Shown here piece by piece: positions 6,862-15,008 of a DNA stretch of 15,268 nucleotides. Position 1 is the first letter of the stretch; the number at the start of each line of letters is the position of its first letter. A program made the position numbers and the translations under genes. This DNA is from Tepidisphaeraceae bacterium (GTDB lineage Bacteria; Planctomycetota; Phycisphaerae; Tepidisphaerales; Tepidisphaeraceae), in the NCBI GenBank assembly GCA_025450555.1, contig JANWHF010000304.1, forward strand, positions 1 through 15,268, written 5' to 3'. Under the pieces are notes generated by a model that saw only the letters and a list, made by a program, of their open reading frames with translations, searched no databases and was not told where the DNA came from.

Positions 6862-7515
6862 TTATGCGACCAGCGCTGCGATGCCGGCCACGGGGTTGAA
6901 AACGATGCCGGGCAGAAGCGTCTGATGATTCAGCATCGCAGAGATTTCGGCGGCCTGATCGAAATCGATCGCGACGCCTGAAGCCATGATCTGCACGGCC
7001 AAATCGGGCTGCTCATGGGCTCTGTGGGAAGCGTCGCCAGCAGTTTTCGATCGCGGATGATGCGAATGTCGTGCATGCTGCGTCGCGGGCAGATTGATTG
7101 TGGCGAGCGTGTAGGTGCGCTCCAGTTCATCCACGTTCGAAGTTCCAAGAACCTTCGTACCTGTCAGCTCTGGCCGGCATTTGGAGATGGCATCTTCATA
7201 CGCATCGCCAGGATTTTCCGATAAAGCAATCGAAGCTCCTTCATCGTTGTCGTCGGCCAAAGCTGCGACCTTTCCGCCGGGGCGGGAAGAATCCGAATCA
7301 TCATTGCCCTCAGAAGCCAAATGCATTTCCCTGGCTGGCGCTATTGAGGCGGCCAGCGCGATGGACATCGGGCCGCTGATCATCGAGCGCCGCTCAAGGT
7401 GTTCGATTGCTCCAGCACTTTGAATTCCCATTGACGTCTGTCGCCCCTGCACGGGCAGCAGCGGACGATATCCCATCAATTCCCGCACCGGCCAGATCGG
7501 ATCCTTTTGCGTCAT
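6862..7515 (-). CDS. Hypothetical protein with LEPR-like N-terminal motif
   Basis: A 217-residue protein with no recognised enzymatic domain. The feature worth noting is 'IEHLERRSMISG' (37-48), which resembles the LEPR-XLL motif found near the N-terminus of many exported or surface proteins in planctomycetes, followed by a mildly hydrophobic Ala-rich stretch 'PMSIALAASIAPA'. The rest is polar: an Asp/Ser-rich segment around 70-105 ('GNDDSDSSRPGG'), a His/Arg patch ('ARHSHHPRSK') and a hydrophobic C-terminus 'GIVFNPVAGIAALVA'. The ATG at 7513-7515 is preferred because GGAG lies five bases upstream; a GTG directly before it is an alternative. A role cannot be assigned; export or surface exposure is an inference from the motif only. 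It is convergent with the CsbD gene, and the giant FHA gene ends 304 bp upstream. Confidence 0.55.
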   Translation of the reverse strand: MTQKDPIWPVRELMGYRPLLPVQGRQTSMGIQSAGAIEHLERRSMISGPMSIALAASIAPAREMHLASEGNDDSDSSRPGGKVAALADDNDEGASIALSENPGDAYEDAISKCRPELTGTKVLGTSNVDELERTYTLATINLPATQHARHSHHPRSKTAGDASHRAHEQPDLAVQIMASGVAIDFDQAAEISAMLNHQTLLPGIVFNPVAGIAALVA

Positions 7516-7819
7516 CACGACTCCATTTCATCTACGGGCCTGCGCGATCAGACACGAACCTCACCGGGAGCGGCCCTTTCTAAAAAATATCGCCAGCATT
7601 TCGAGCGGGGATCCGCTCTGTTGCTGTCCGGGGCGGACACTCTGCGCCACATGGCTGTAGAATTCAGCACAAAAATGGGAGATCAAACAAATTTTTTCGC
7701 GCACAAGCGGGCCGAACGGCCGCGAATGCTCGCAAAACGCGATTTCGCCAACTGCGCGGCAAAATGAATGCGTTCCCGGGAAATGCAATAAAAGTGGGGA
7801 TCAGGAGGGCAAGGCCTAA
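7516..7819. other. Gene-free region with several small inverted repeats
   Basis: No convincing gene. The region lies upstream of the LEPR-like gene and downstream of the FHA gene, both on the minus strand. It carries three perfect short hairpins: GAGCGG-GGAT-CCGCTC (7603-7618), TGTCCG-GGG-CGGACA (7625-7639) and GGCCG-AA-CGGCC (7710-7721), plus a terminator-like structure at 7761-7787. It should hold the promoter of the LEPR-like gene, but no good -10/-35 pair was found. Confidence 0.5.
7761..7787 (-). terminator. Candidate rho-independent terminator of the FHA gene
   Basis: Read on the minus strand, 33 bases after the TAA stop of the FHA gene, an imperfect stem (TGCATTTCCC with GGGAACGCA, one bulge and one G-U pair, centred on CCCGGG) is followed directly by TTCATTTT. 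The position and T-rich tail fit an intrinsic terminator, but the bulge and short loop make it weak. Confidence 0.35.
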
Positions 7820-10800
7820 TTACAAGGCCAGGGCATTGCGCTGATCGTGATGATAATCGCCGTCGTCGAGCGCGGGAGAGATCTCTTCCATCGCGTGACC
7901 TATTTCCTCCCGGCGGTTCAGGAGCAGCATCGTCGCGATCACCCCGAGCAGGAGCACGCCACCCGTGGCGGCGAAGCGCGGAAGCATGCTGGGCGAATCA
8001 ACATCAATCGAAGCGGGATTTCGTTGCGGATCGAGCGGGACAATCGTGGCGGCGGTGCTCAGATGATCCAACTCATCAACCAGATGCTGGCGTTGATCCT
8101 GCAACTGCGCCAGTTGCTGATCATCGGCCGCCAGGCTATTGGCCGGCGCGGGAACGCGGGATAAGTCGGCCTGCGTCCGGGCAAGCTGCTCATGGGCGGC
8201 ATTGCGTGCCGACAGCGCCTGCCCTTCGGTCTGCTGCGCCGCGACCAGCGATTCCTGCATCTTCGCGATGGCTGCGGCATCCTTTTGATCGTTGCCACTG
8301 GTATTGCCATTTTCCAGGGCTACCTGGCGCTTGCGAGCATCCAGCTTTTTTGCCAAGTCGGCCTGCTGTGATTCCAGTTCCTGGATGCGAGCCTGGCCTT
8401 GTGGAGAAGAGGCTTCTAACGCGATAGCAAGCTGCTGGCTGGCGGTCTGCACCTGCAGGAAGCTGCTGGCGACGCGATCGAGCGCCGCGCGCTGATCGGC
8501 AGGAAGCGATGCCGGCGCGGGCAGCGAATGCGCGAGGATCTGCAGCGGCTCGCTGAGGCGCTGCAGCCCATTGGCGCGATCGCCCTGAAGCTGCTTTTGC
8601 ATCTGATCGATCAGCTTTTGCCGCTCGGGTCCGGCTGCCGCTGCAAGTGCTTTGCGCCGCTGTTCGATCTGCTGCTTCACGCCATCGGCTTCGTTGAAAA
8701 GGCGCGTGGCTTCATCGGACAGGTTACTGTCGCTGGCAGTGTTGGCGCGGCGCTGGAGTATGGCGTACTGCTGCTGGAGCCCCACGAGCTGTGAATCGGT
8801 CGCGAGCGTCGATTTCAGCGCCGCATCCGATTCCTCGGCGAGGCGGAGCTTGAGATCAGCCAGATTCTGATTATCGGCGTTCTCCCGCTCGATTAGTTCC
8901 GCCAGCGCCGATGCCCCCTGCTGCCGAGCCGGTCCCGCGGCCAGCAAATAAGGCATTAATGGAGAATCCGACGGCAGCGAGGCGCGGGCCGCGTCGATCT
9001 GCTTCTGAAACTCGCTCAGTGCGGCAGTGACTGCTGACGCGTCCTTGCCAACATCCTGCCCCTGCTGCTTTCGCGCTGCAGCCAGATCCGATTTTGTCTG
9101 CTCTAGTTTGCTCGCAAGATCCTTGATCTGCGAATCATCGGCGAGGGCTGCTTTGCCGGCCTGAAGCTGTTCGAGATTATCCTGGATCGACTTGGTTTTC
9201 TGCGCTGTCGCCAGCCAGACCTTTTCAGCCTGTTGGACCTTGTCGAAGGCGAGTCGCTCAGCCTGGCCGGCGGTTTCGCGTTGGGCAACCGCGTTCGCGT
9301 CAGCCGACCGGAGCTGCTGGAGATCGGAGATGCGCAACTGCAGATCGTTCAACTGCGACTGATCGCGCTCCCGCTTTTGGTCTACGCTGGCTGCTTCGTC
9401 TCGCAGGTGAATGTTCTGCTCGTACATGGCCGACAACAGTGCGGCCAGCCGACGATGATCTCCATCCGGGTCATAGCTATTGCGGACCAGGACGAATTGG
9501 TTCCCATGGACCAGCGTTCCGCTGGAGCGCAATCGCTCGAGTTGTACCGGATCGGACAAAAAACCGGGGGACGTGGAGTTCAGCGCATCGCGGGCGGTGC
9601 TGATCACGCGCGTGGAGCTGTCCAACTGATCGGACAAACGCTGGACGAACCGGTGTTGTTCGCTGATCCCACGTCTTTCCAAGCCGTTGAATTGAAGCGA
9701 TGCCTGCAAGCGATAGGTGGTTGGCCAATAGAAATAGGTCGCGCCGGCAAGTCCGAATGTGGCGAGCAGCATGCCGAAGAATTTGAACTTCTTGCGCTTC
9801 GCCGGGCGCGCGGGTTGTGCGGCCGGCGGAGGTTGCGTTGGCTGGATCGGCGCTTCGGGTGCAGGCGCATCACGGCCTGGCGTTGAAGGGCGCGAGGCGG
9901 CCGGCGCGGGAGGTTGCGCAGGACGTTGAACGCGAGGGCGATTCTCAGAGCCTTGCTGCGTGGCGCCGGTATTTCCCGGCGTTTGTCTTCCCCCCACGAA
10001 GGGATCATCAGCTGACGGGATCGGCAGCATTGAAAACACATCCACCTGTGCGCGAGGCGGAAGTGCGAGGCCATCGAAGGCGCCAGGGCTTGATCGCGGC
10101 GCTGCTCCGAAGGCCGAGAAGTCAGCGAGATCCAGATCTTCCAGGGACGCTTCGGCCGGTTGCGAGGGTGGAGCGGCAGGTTTTCGCGTGGGCCGCGGAG
10201 GTTGAACTGTTTTTTGCCCCGGCCGAGTGGCGGCCGAAGGTGGCGTCGGCGCAGCGGGAGGACGAGTGGGCGCTCCTGCCCGCCCCAGAACTTCCGTCTC
10301 ATCGCCGATCTTTCCCAAGGCATCGGGCAGCTCATCGAGAGCACCCGCTTCGCCATCGAATATCTCGCGATCGGAGGGCGGCGCGGCTATCGGCGCCGAT
10401 TTCAGCGGCGGCTGCGGCGCGGGCGCATCCTTCTTCACCGAGATCACTACACCCTTGCCTGGCCCTGCAGCAGTAGGCGCCACCGGCACCATCGGCAACG
10501 GCAAACCGCCCAGGAAGCTGCCCGCGTCCCGGCTCATGCCGGCCATCAGATCGTCGACTGTGAAAGAGTTGCCCGGTGCAGGGGACGGAGTTTCAGCGAC
10601 GGGAGACGGCGGAGTCTCGGGCCCTAACGCAGCGGGCGCTGGAGCAGCAGGTGGCTCCTCATCGCGCGGCGTCGGCATCAGTGCCGACAGGTCGTCCGAT
10701 TCTTCCTGAAACGACAGATCCTCGACGCCTGCTGGCTCTTCGATGACCGGCTGCACTGTTGCCTGTGGCTCAGATGGAGCCGGCGCGAGGCCCGCCAGAT

Positions 10801-13357
10801 CATCGATTTGCGTCGCTGCAGGCGATTCGTCGGCGTCGAGCCAGTCCAGATTCAGGTCGGATAATTCCGAGTCGGCGTCGGCAGCGAGAGCGGTCTCGAT
10901 GGATTCCAACGCGCTAGCCGCATCCGGCGCGGCCGCATGATCCGCTGATGTCTGTTCGAATCCCGATTCAGGCTCCGGCGGAAGTTCAAGCACCGGAGTC
11001 GCCGGCGAAAGCTCCGAGCGGGCCGGCTCGATCGTTACATCATGATGGAAGTCGAGCGTCTGCTCGACCGGCGGCTCTTCAACTTCCGGTTCGACCTCCT
11101 GCTGAACGGGCGGAACAAGATCGTGCGCGGCGGTGAAACTCTGCTCGTTGGCCGGGGCTTCGACTGGCTCCGGATCAGCAGGTGTTTGCACTTCCGATTC
11201 ATGCGCGAGAAATGCGTTGGCCTCATCGACGATTGCATCTCCGCTGGGCGCGGGCGGTTCAACTGCAGGCTCTTTTGGCAGCGTCAGCGAAGGCGCAACT
11301 TCCACCGCCTGCACGAACGGCTCGGCGCTCTTCGACTCAACGCCAAGGTCGAGCGGTTCCTCTACCAACGGCCCCAGCTCGGAGCCGGAGAATGCTTCGA
11401 TCGCGCGGCCAAACTGCGTATCGCTGAGCGATTGGGCATCGGCACTTGATTCGTCAAGCGAAATTTCAAACGGTGAAGCAATTTCAGGTTCGATCGCCTG
11501 GGCCGATTCCGGTGAAGGCCCGGTTTCATCCAGCACTTCGACAGGCGAAAATTCAGCGGCGGGCACCGCAGGAATGGGCGGTTCGATGCCAGGCTCAATA
11601 ACCCGCCCGGTTGCCGAGGGTCCGGCTTGATCTGGATCGCCGTTCTTTTTCTTTCTTCCGCGCTTCGCGGGTTGCTGGGCGGCAGGCTTGGGCTCGCGCT
11701 TTTTGCGTCCCTTTCGGCCTGTCGAGGCGGGCGGTTCGACGGGAGGAGCTTCTACAGGTAGTTCAGTGATCGGCGCGATCTCTTCCGGCGCTGGCGCAAC
11801 CTGAGCGGCGATTGCCTCTTCAAATGATGATCCGTTTTCCGACGACTGCTCTACATCGAGTGGCGCGATGAATGAGAGATCTTCCGATCGCTCTTCAGCG
11901 AGAGGAGGCTCACTAATTGCCGGCTCGACCGCTGCAGCCTCATGAGTTGTGAACTCAAAAGGCGAAGGAGCCTCAGCTTGTTCAAAGGGAGGCTCGGCGA
12001 CCGGTGCGGCTGCATCGCTTTCCGGCGCGTCCGCGTCAGGAGTTGCGAGGAGGCTTTCGAAGGAATCAGGTGTTTCCGGATCGATCGCCTTAAGCGACCC
12101 GTGGTCCGCCGGAGCGGCGACGAATTCAATCGGCTCAACTTCGACCGGCGCGATCGGCGCAGTTGCTTCGACCACGGTGGGAGCCTGGGGCGTCGGATCA
12201 GGCAGGATTTCGACCGGGATATCAGCCAGATCGGCCGGCTCCTGCTCGCTTTCAACGGGCTCGTGTGACGCTGCATCAACCGTTGCCTCAAAGCTTCGCG
12301 AATCAATGGGCGCGACTTCCGCCGTCTTCTGCGCATTGATCTGCTGCTCAGCGGCTAGCGCCTCCGCTGCCCAATCGATCGTTTCCTCCTCTGGCGCGGG
12401 GCTCGAATCGACCGGCAGCAAATCGAAGTCTTCCGCCAACGGAATTGGCGCTTCCTCTTCCTGTTCAGCTCTTTCAGGCGCGCTTAGCGGAGCCGAAGGT
12501 GTCCCGACTTCAAGAGGCTCTGGCTCGGCCGCCTTGAGATTGACTTCTTCAAGTGCACGCCGGGCGGCGACGCGCGCGGGGCTTTCAATCGGTTCCGGCT
12601 CTGGTTCAACCTCGACCGGAACATCCGCAACTTCCATCGGAGCATCGGCAAGCGGGATCGGAGCGAAGTCCCCTTCTGCCTCGAGCAACTGGCCCAGGTC
12701 CACGGTTTCCGGCTCCGCTCCTGCGGCCGTATATCGCAACACCGTATCGCCGATTTTGATCGTGTCGTTGAAGGCCAGCGGATGGTGATGGATTGGCCGG
12801 CCATTGACGAAGGTCCCGGTGCGCGAGCCCAGATCGCGGATATATCGCTGGCCGTCAATTTCAAAAATGATGGCGTGAATCGTGGAGGCCGACAGTTCGA
12901 TTAGCGCGATGTCGGCCGTCGGTCGGCGACCAATGACTACCGTCTTGCCCTCGATAGGCATCGGGACGTCCGAGCCTTCAACGTGCAGCATCGCTTCGCG
13001 GGCGCTGGGCGTACTGAGACGATTCCGAGCAGCAGGATTGGAGAACTTGAAGCTGAAGGACCCGATCTTGATCTGGTCGCCGTCCTTCAGGTCGGCTTCC
13101 TTCTGGGCCTTGCCATTGATGATGACCCGTTCCCGGCTGGCCAGGTCGCGAATGTAAAAGCCGCTGTTGGTGCTGATGAGGGCCGCGTGCGATTTACTGA
13201 CGCTCTTGGAGAGCAGGTTGAGATGCGCGCGATGACGCGAGCCGATGAGGGTGAAGGCGCGAGTCAGCGGGAGGGCCGGTTTACCAAGATGTTGCCCCTG
13301 AGGAACCAGCGCTGCGGCGCTGGCACCTGACACTGAATTGGAAGAGGACGGTGCCAT
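7820..13357 (-). CDS. Giant double-FHA protein fused to a Wzz-like membrane/coiled-coil module
   Basis: An 1845-residue protein. FHA domain 1 (about 28-106) shows 'IGSR' (38-41), S-K-S-H (54-57) and 'IING' (79-82). FHA domain 2 (about 124-210) shows 'IGRR' (142-145), S-T-I-H (158-161) and 'DLGSRTGTFVNG' (175-186). These are phosphothreonine-recognition positions. Residues about 211-1185 are a low-complexity Pro/Glu/Ala linker with a basic island at 546-572. A membrane helix (about 1190-1212) follows, then about 575 residues of mostly coiled coil, a Pro-containing stretch, a second membrane helix (about 1790-1815, 'GGVLLLGVIATMLLLN') and a short tail. Helix, coiled-coil and helix match Wzz/GumC-type polysaccharide co-polymerases. 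No tyrosine-kinase domain is present. The ATG at 13355-13357 lies just before the FHA region; in-frame codons further upstream read as non-FHA, Arg-rich sequence. Likely membrane-anchored with FHA domains in the cytoplasm. The Wzz assignment is an inference from architecture. Confidence 0.88.
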   Translation of the reverse strand: MAPSSSNSVSGASAAALVPQGQHLGKPALPLTRAFTLIGSRHRAHLNLLSKSVSKSHAALISTNSGFYIRDLASRERVIINGKAQKEADLKDGDQIKIGSFSFKFSNPAARNRLSTPSAREAMLHVEGSDVPMPIEGKTVVIGRRPTADIALIELSASTIHAIIFEIDGQRYIRDLGSRTGTFVNGRPIHHHPLAFNDTIKIGDTVLRYTAAGAEPETVDLGQLLEAEGDFAPIPLADAPMEVADVPVEVEPEPEPIESPARVAARRALEEVNLKAAEPEPLEVGTPSAPLSAPERAEQEEEAPIPLAEDFDLLPVDSSPAPEEETIDWAAEALAAEQQINAQKTAEVAPIDSRSFEATVDAASHEPVESEQEPADLADIPVEILPDPTPQAPTVVEATAPIAPVEVEPIEFVAAPADHGSLKAIDPETPDSFESLLATPDADAPESDAAAPVAEPPFEQAEAPSPFEFTTHEAAAVEPAISEPPLAEERSEDLSFIAPLDVEQSSENGSSFEEAIAAQVAPAPEEIAPITELPVEAPPVEPPASTGRKGRKKREPKPAAQQPAKRGRKKKNGDPDQAGPSATGRVIEPGIEPPIPAVPAAEFSPVEVLDETGPSPESAQAIEPEIASPFEISLDESSADAQSLSDTQFGRAIEAFSGSELGPLVEEPLDLGVESKSAEPFVQAVEVAPSLTLPKEPAVEPPAPSGDAIVDEANAFLAHESEVQTPADPEPVEAPANEQSFTAAHDLVPPVQQEVEPEVEEPPVEQTLDFHHDVTIEPARSELSPATPVLELPPEPESGFEQTSADHAAAPDAASALESIETALAADADSELSDLNLDWLDADESPAATQIDDLAGLAPAPSEPQATVQPVIEEPAGVEDLSFQEESDDLSALMPTPRDEEPPAAPAPAALGPETPPSPVAETPSPAPGNSFTVDDLMAGMSRDAGSFLGGLPLPMVPVAPTAAGPGKGVVISVKKDAPAPQPPLKSAPIAAPPSDREIFDGEAGALDELPDALGKIGDETEVLGRAGAPTRPPAAPTPPSAATRPGQKTVQPPRPTRKPAAPPSQPAEASLEDLDLADFSAFGAAPRSSPGAFDGLALPPRAQVDVFSMLPIPSADDPFVGGRQTPGNTGATQQGSENRPRVQRPAQPPAPAASRPSTPGRDAPAPEAPIQPTQPPPAAQPARPAKRKKFKFFGMLLATFGLAGATYFYWPTTYRLQASLQFNGLERRGISEQHRFVQRLSDQLDSSTRVISTARDALNSTSPGFLSDPVQLERLRSSGTLVHGNQFVLVRNSYDPDGDHRRLAALLSAMYEQNIHLRDEAASVDQKRERDQSQLNDLQLRISDLQQLRSADANAVAQRETAGQAERLAFDKVQQAEKVWLATAQKTKSIQDNLEQLQAGKAALADDSQIKDLASKLEQTKSDLAAARKQQGQDVGKDASAVTAALSEFQKQIDAARASLPSDSPLMPYLLAAGPARQQGASALAELIERENADNQNLADLKLRLAEESDAALKSTLATDSQLVGLQQQYAILQRRANTASDSNLSDEATRLFNEADGVKQQIEQRRKALAAAAGPERQKLIDQMQKQLQGDRANGLQRLSEPLQILAHSLPAPASLPADQRAALDRVASSFLQVQTASQQLAIALEASSPQGQARIQELESQQADLAKKLDARKRQVALENGNTSGNDQKDAAAIAKMQESLVAAQQTEGQALSARNAAHEQLARTQADLSRVPAPANSLAADDQQLAQLQDQRQHLVDELDHLSTAATIVPLDPQRNPASIDVDSPSMLPRFAATGGVLLLGVIATMLLLNRREEIGHAMEEISPALDDGDYHHDQRNALAL

Positions 13358-13448
13358 CGTAAAAGACCCTTCGCGACGCCTATGCGCCCTGCCCTGAAGA
13401 CACGTGCCAGCTTGCGCGCAGCGACTTTCAATCAAACGTGTCGGGCGT

Positions 13449-13474
13449 CGGTAAGTTCGCTCCAACGCTTACCG
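13449..13474. other. Inverted repeat in the leader of the FHA gene
   Basis: CGGTAAG (13449-13455) and CTTACCG (13468-13474) form a perfect 7-bp inverted repeat around a 12-base loop. It lies about 90 bp upstream of the FHA start codon and within the predicted leader. No T-run follows, so a terminator for the upstream reductase is unlikely; a leader hairpin or protein site is possible. Confidence 0.3.
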
Positions 13475-13571
13475 CCGATGGGATTTCCATTCCCGCGTTG
13501 CCCACGAGTCCGCTCGAGATGGGAACGCCGCCCAATGCGCAAACGTCCTGCGCGCCGGCCGCTTCGCGACG

Positions 13572-13600
13572 ATTCTAACAAAGGATCGAAAAACGCAAAA
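13572..13600 (-). promoter_or_regulatory. Candidate promoter for the FHA gene
   Basis: On the minus strand, TAGAAT (13572-13577) matches five of six -10 bases. A -35 element could be TTGCGT (13593-13598, 15-base spacer) or the overlapping TTTTGC (13595-13600, 17-base spacer), in a T-rich stretch. It would give a leader of about 200 bases containing the inverted repeat at 13449-13474. Pattern-based only. Confidence 0.35.
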
Positions 13601-13648
13601 ATGAAAATGCGCACGGAACTTATGGCGCATCGGATTATCGGACGCGTG

Positions 13649-14647
13649 TCACATATTGCTGCTATGCCCGGGAAAGAGGTTGGCAGCAGGATCGAGGTAC
13701 TGCTTGGCGTAATTGACCGCGATGCAAGCTTCACCAAACCCGGTGGCGCTCAGCTGGAGCTTGCCGGCGGCGGTGCAGATGTCCCCTGCTGCGAAGATGC
13801 CGGGCCGGCTGGTTTGCATCATGCCATCGACTTTGATGGCCGAGCCTTCCAGTTCCAGGCCCCAGTTTTTGATGGGCCCCAGCGAATTGTGGAAGCCGAT
13901 GTTGACCAGCACGGCATCCACTTCGAGGGTTTCCTCGGCCTTCGAGCGATTGTCGAAGATGGTGGCTGATTCGAGTCGGCCATTGCCCGAGATGCTTCTC
14001 AATTCATGGAAGGTTTTGATGCGCGCTGCCGACTCGCGCATCTTCACGACGCTGTCCTCATGGGCGCGAAACTGATCGCGTCGGTGAATCAGCGTCACCT
14101 GCTGCGCAACCGGCGAAAGCATGTTCGCCCAATCGACCGCGCTGTCCCCCCCGCCGACGATCAGTACCTTTTTCCCGGCGAAGGTACTGATGCTTTTGAC
14201 GAAATAGTACAGTCCATGTCCTTCGTACTGCGGCGCGTTCGATAAGGGCAGCGTTTTTGGCGAAAAAGCCCCGACCCCCGCGGAAATGATGATCGACCTG
14301 GCGCGGTGCGCGCCGCTCGATGTATTTAAAGTGTACGTCCGAGAACCTTCGTCGAAAATCAGGTCTCGTACCTGCTCCCCGAGGCAGACAGTAGGATGGT
14401 ACTGCATCGCCTGCTGGAGCAGGTTATCGGACAATTCCTTGGCCAGTACCTTCGGGAACCCCGCCACATCGTAAATGTACTTTTCGGGATAGAGCGTGGT
14501 GAGCTGCCCGCCCGGCATCTCGAGCGAGTCGATCAGTTTGATCGACATCTGCCGAAGCCCCGCATAGAACGCCGCGAACAGGCCGGTGGGACCGGCGCCG
14601 ATGATCGCCACATCCACCGCATCGGATGAAGAAAGGTTGTCAGCCAT
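13649..14647 (-). CDS. Ferredoxin--NADP+ reductase, thioredoxin-reductase-like type
   Basis: A 332-residue flavoprotein that would move electrons between NADP(H) and ferredoxin or flavodoxin in the cytoplasm. The FAD-binding 'IIGAGPTG' (15-22), 'PGGQLTTLYPEKYIYD' (45-60), the NADPH-binding 'VGGGDSAVDWA' (164-174) and the C-terminal FAD motif 'AGDICTAAGKLQLSATGFGE' are all present. The redox-active C-x-x-C of true thioredoxin reductase is absent, which together with the C-terminal pattern and the length (Bacillus YumC-type enzymes are about 330 residues) favours the reductase of the green-sulfur/Bacillus type over TrxB. The ATG at 14645-14647 gives the expected N-terminus though no strong ribosome site precedes it. 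No ferredoxin gene lies in the window. The FHA gene starts 291 bp downstream on the same strand and probably has its own promoter. Confidence 0.93.
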   Translation of the reverse strand: MADNLSSSDAVDVAIIGAGPTGLFAAFYAGLRQMSIKLIDSLEMPGGQLTTLYPEKYIYDVAGFPKVLAKELSDNLLQQAMQYHPTVCLGEQVRDLIFDEGSRTYTLNTSSGAHRARSIIISAGVGAFSPKTLPLSNAPQYEGHGLYYFVKSISTFAGKKVLIVGGGDSAVDWANMLSPVAQQVTLIHRRDQFRAHEDSVVKMRESAARIKTFHELRSISGNGRLESATIFDNRSKAEETLEVDAVLVNIGFHNSLGPIKNWGLELEGSAIKVDGMMQTSRPGIFAAGDICTAAGKLQLSATGFGEACIAVNYAKQYLDPAANLFPGHSSNM

Positions 14648-14694
14648 GAGAAGGTTATTGTGGCAGGTGGAGAGGCCATGTAAACGGAGCGAAC

Positions 14695-14722
14695 ATTTTA
14701 AGGCTGTGGTTAATAATTACAA
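14695..14722 (-). promoter_or_regulatory. Candidate promoter for the ferredoxin-NADP+ reductase gene
   Basis: On the minus strand, TTGTAA (14717-14722) and TAAAAT (14695-14700) are separated by 16 bases, a good sigma70-like pair in a locally AT-rich patch between the small membrane gene and the reductase. Predicted transcription start is about 40 bases before the ATG. Confidence 0.45.
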
Positions 14723-14726
14723 AACA

Positions 14727-15008
14727 TCACATCGCTAGCCCTTTGAGCATCGAAATTGCGAAAACCGCAATAATGACATGACCGACGAGAACGGCGGCGG
14801 CGAAAAGCGCTCCGAGAGCTAAGGTAACAGTACGCCTCGGCTTGGCCTGAACTACATATAGACTCACCCCAAAGAGCATCACGGGCGGAAGAAATGCAAC
14901 GGTGTAGAACCCGCGGTCATTTGAGAGCTCATCGAAGTAGACCATTACTGCGTCGAAGGCTAACACAATCAAGACCAGACAGTTGGCAGCAAGTCTTTCG
15001 GATCCCAC
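14727..15008 (-). CDS. Small three-helix membrane protein, probably the C-terminal part of a frameshifted gene
   Basis: Up to 93 residues with three hydrophobic segments: 'LAANCLVLIVLAFDAVMVYF', 'FYTVAFLPPVMLFGVSLYVV' and 'LALGALFAAAVLVGHVIIAV'. A short basic loop 'QAKPRRT' lies between the second and third. No family is recognised. The only available start is a GTG at 15006-15008 without a ribosome site, and a TAA in the same frame lies 9 bases further upstream. In contrast an overlapping frame at 14969-15109 has an ATG with a strong ribosome site and a Pro-rich N-terminus of the sort found in front of such helices. The simplest reading is one gene of roughly 130 residues broken by an indel or shift between about 15017 and 14972. 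If the GTG is used after all, it is a stand-alone small membrane protein. Confidence 0.5.
   Translation of the reverse strand: MGSERLAANCLVLIVLAFDAVMVYFDELSNDRGFYTVAFLPPVMLFGVSLYVVQAKPRRTVTLALGALFAAAVLVGHVIIAVFAISMLKGLAM

Noticed and set aside
7603..7721. CRISPR array or attachment site from the run of small repeats
   Set aside because: The stems differ in sequence and there are no repeated units with regular spacers.
7561..7788. 75-codon minus-strand open frame in the gene-free stretch
   Set aside because: No ribosome site, composition unlike neighbouring genes, and it overlaps the likely FHA terminator and the inverted repeats.
9233..9886. Plus-strand open frame of about 217 codons opposite the coiled-coil region
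   Set aside because: Antisense shadow of the FHA/Wzz-like gene; no recognisable fold and no ribosome site.
11949..12788. Long open frame on the plus strand (about 279 codons), rich in Ser, Gly and Ala
   Set aside because: It lies wholly opposite the linker of the FHA gene; the Ser/Gly/Ala/Thr-rich composition is what the antisense of Pro/Glu/Ala codons in GC-rich DNA gives. No domain or ribosome site.
13649..14647. Thioredoxin reductase (TrxB)
   Set aside because: The fold is right but the redox C-x-x-C pair is missing, and the C-terminal motif fits ferredoxin-NADP+ reductase.
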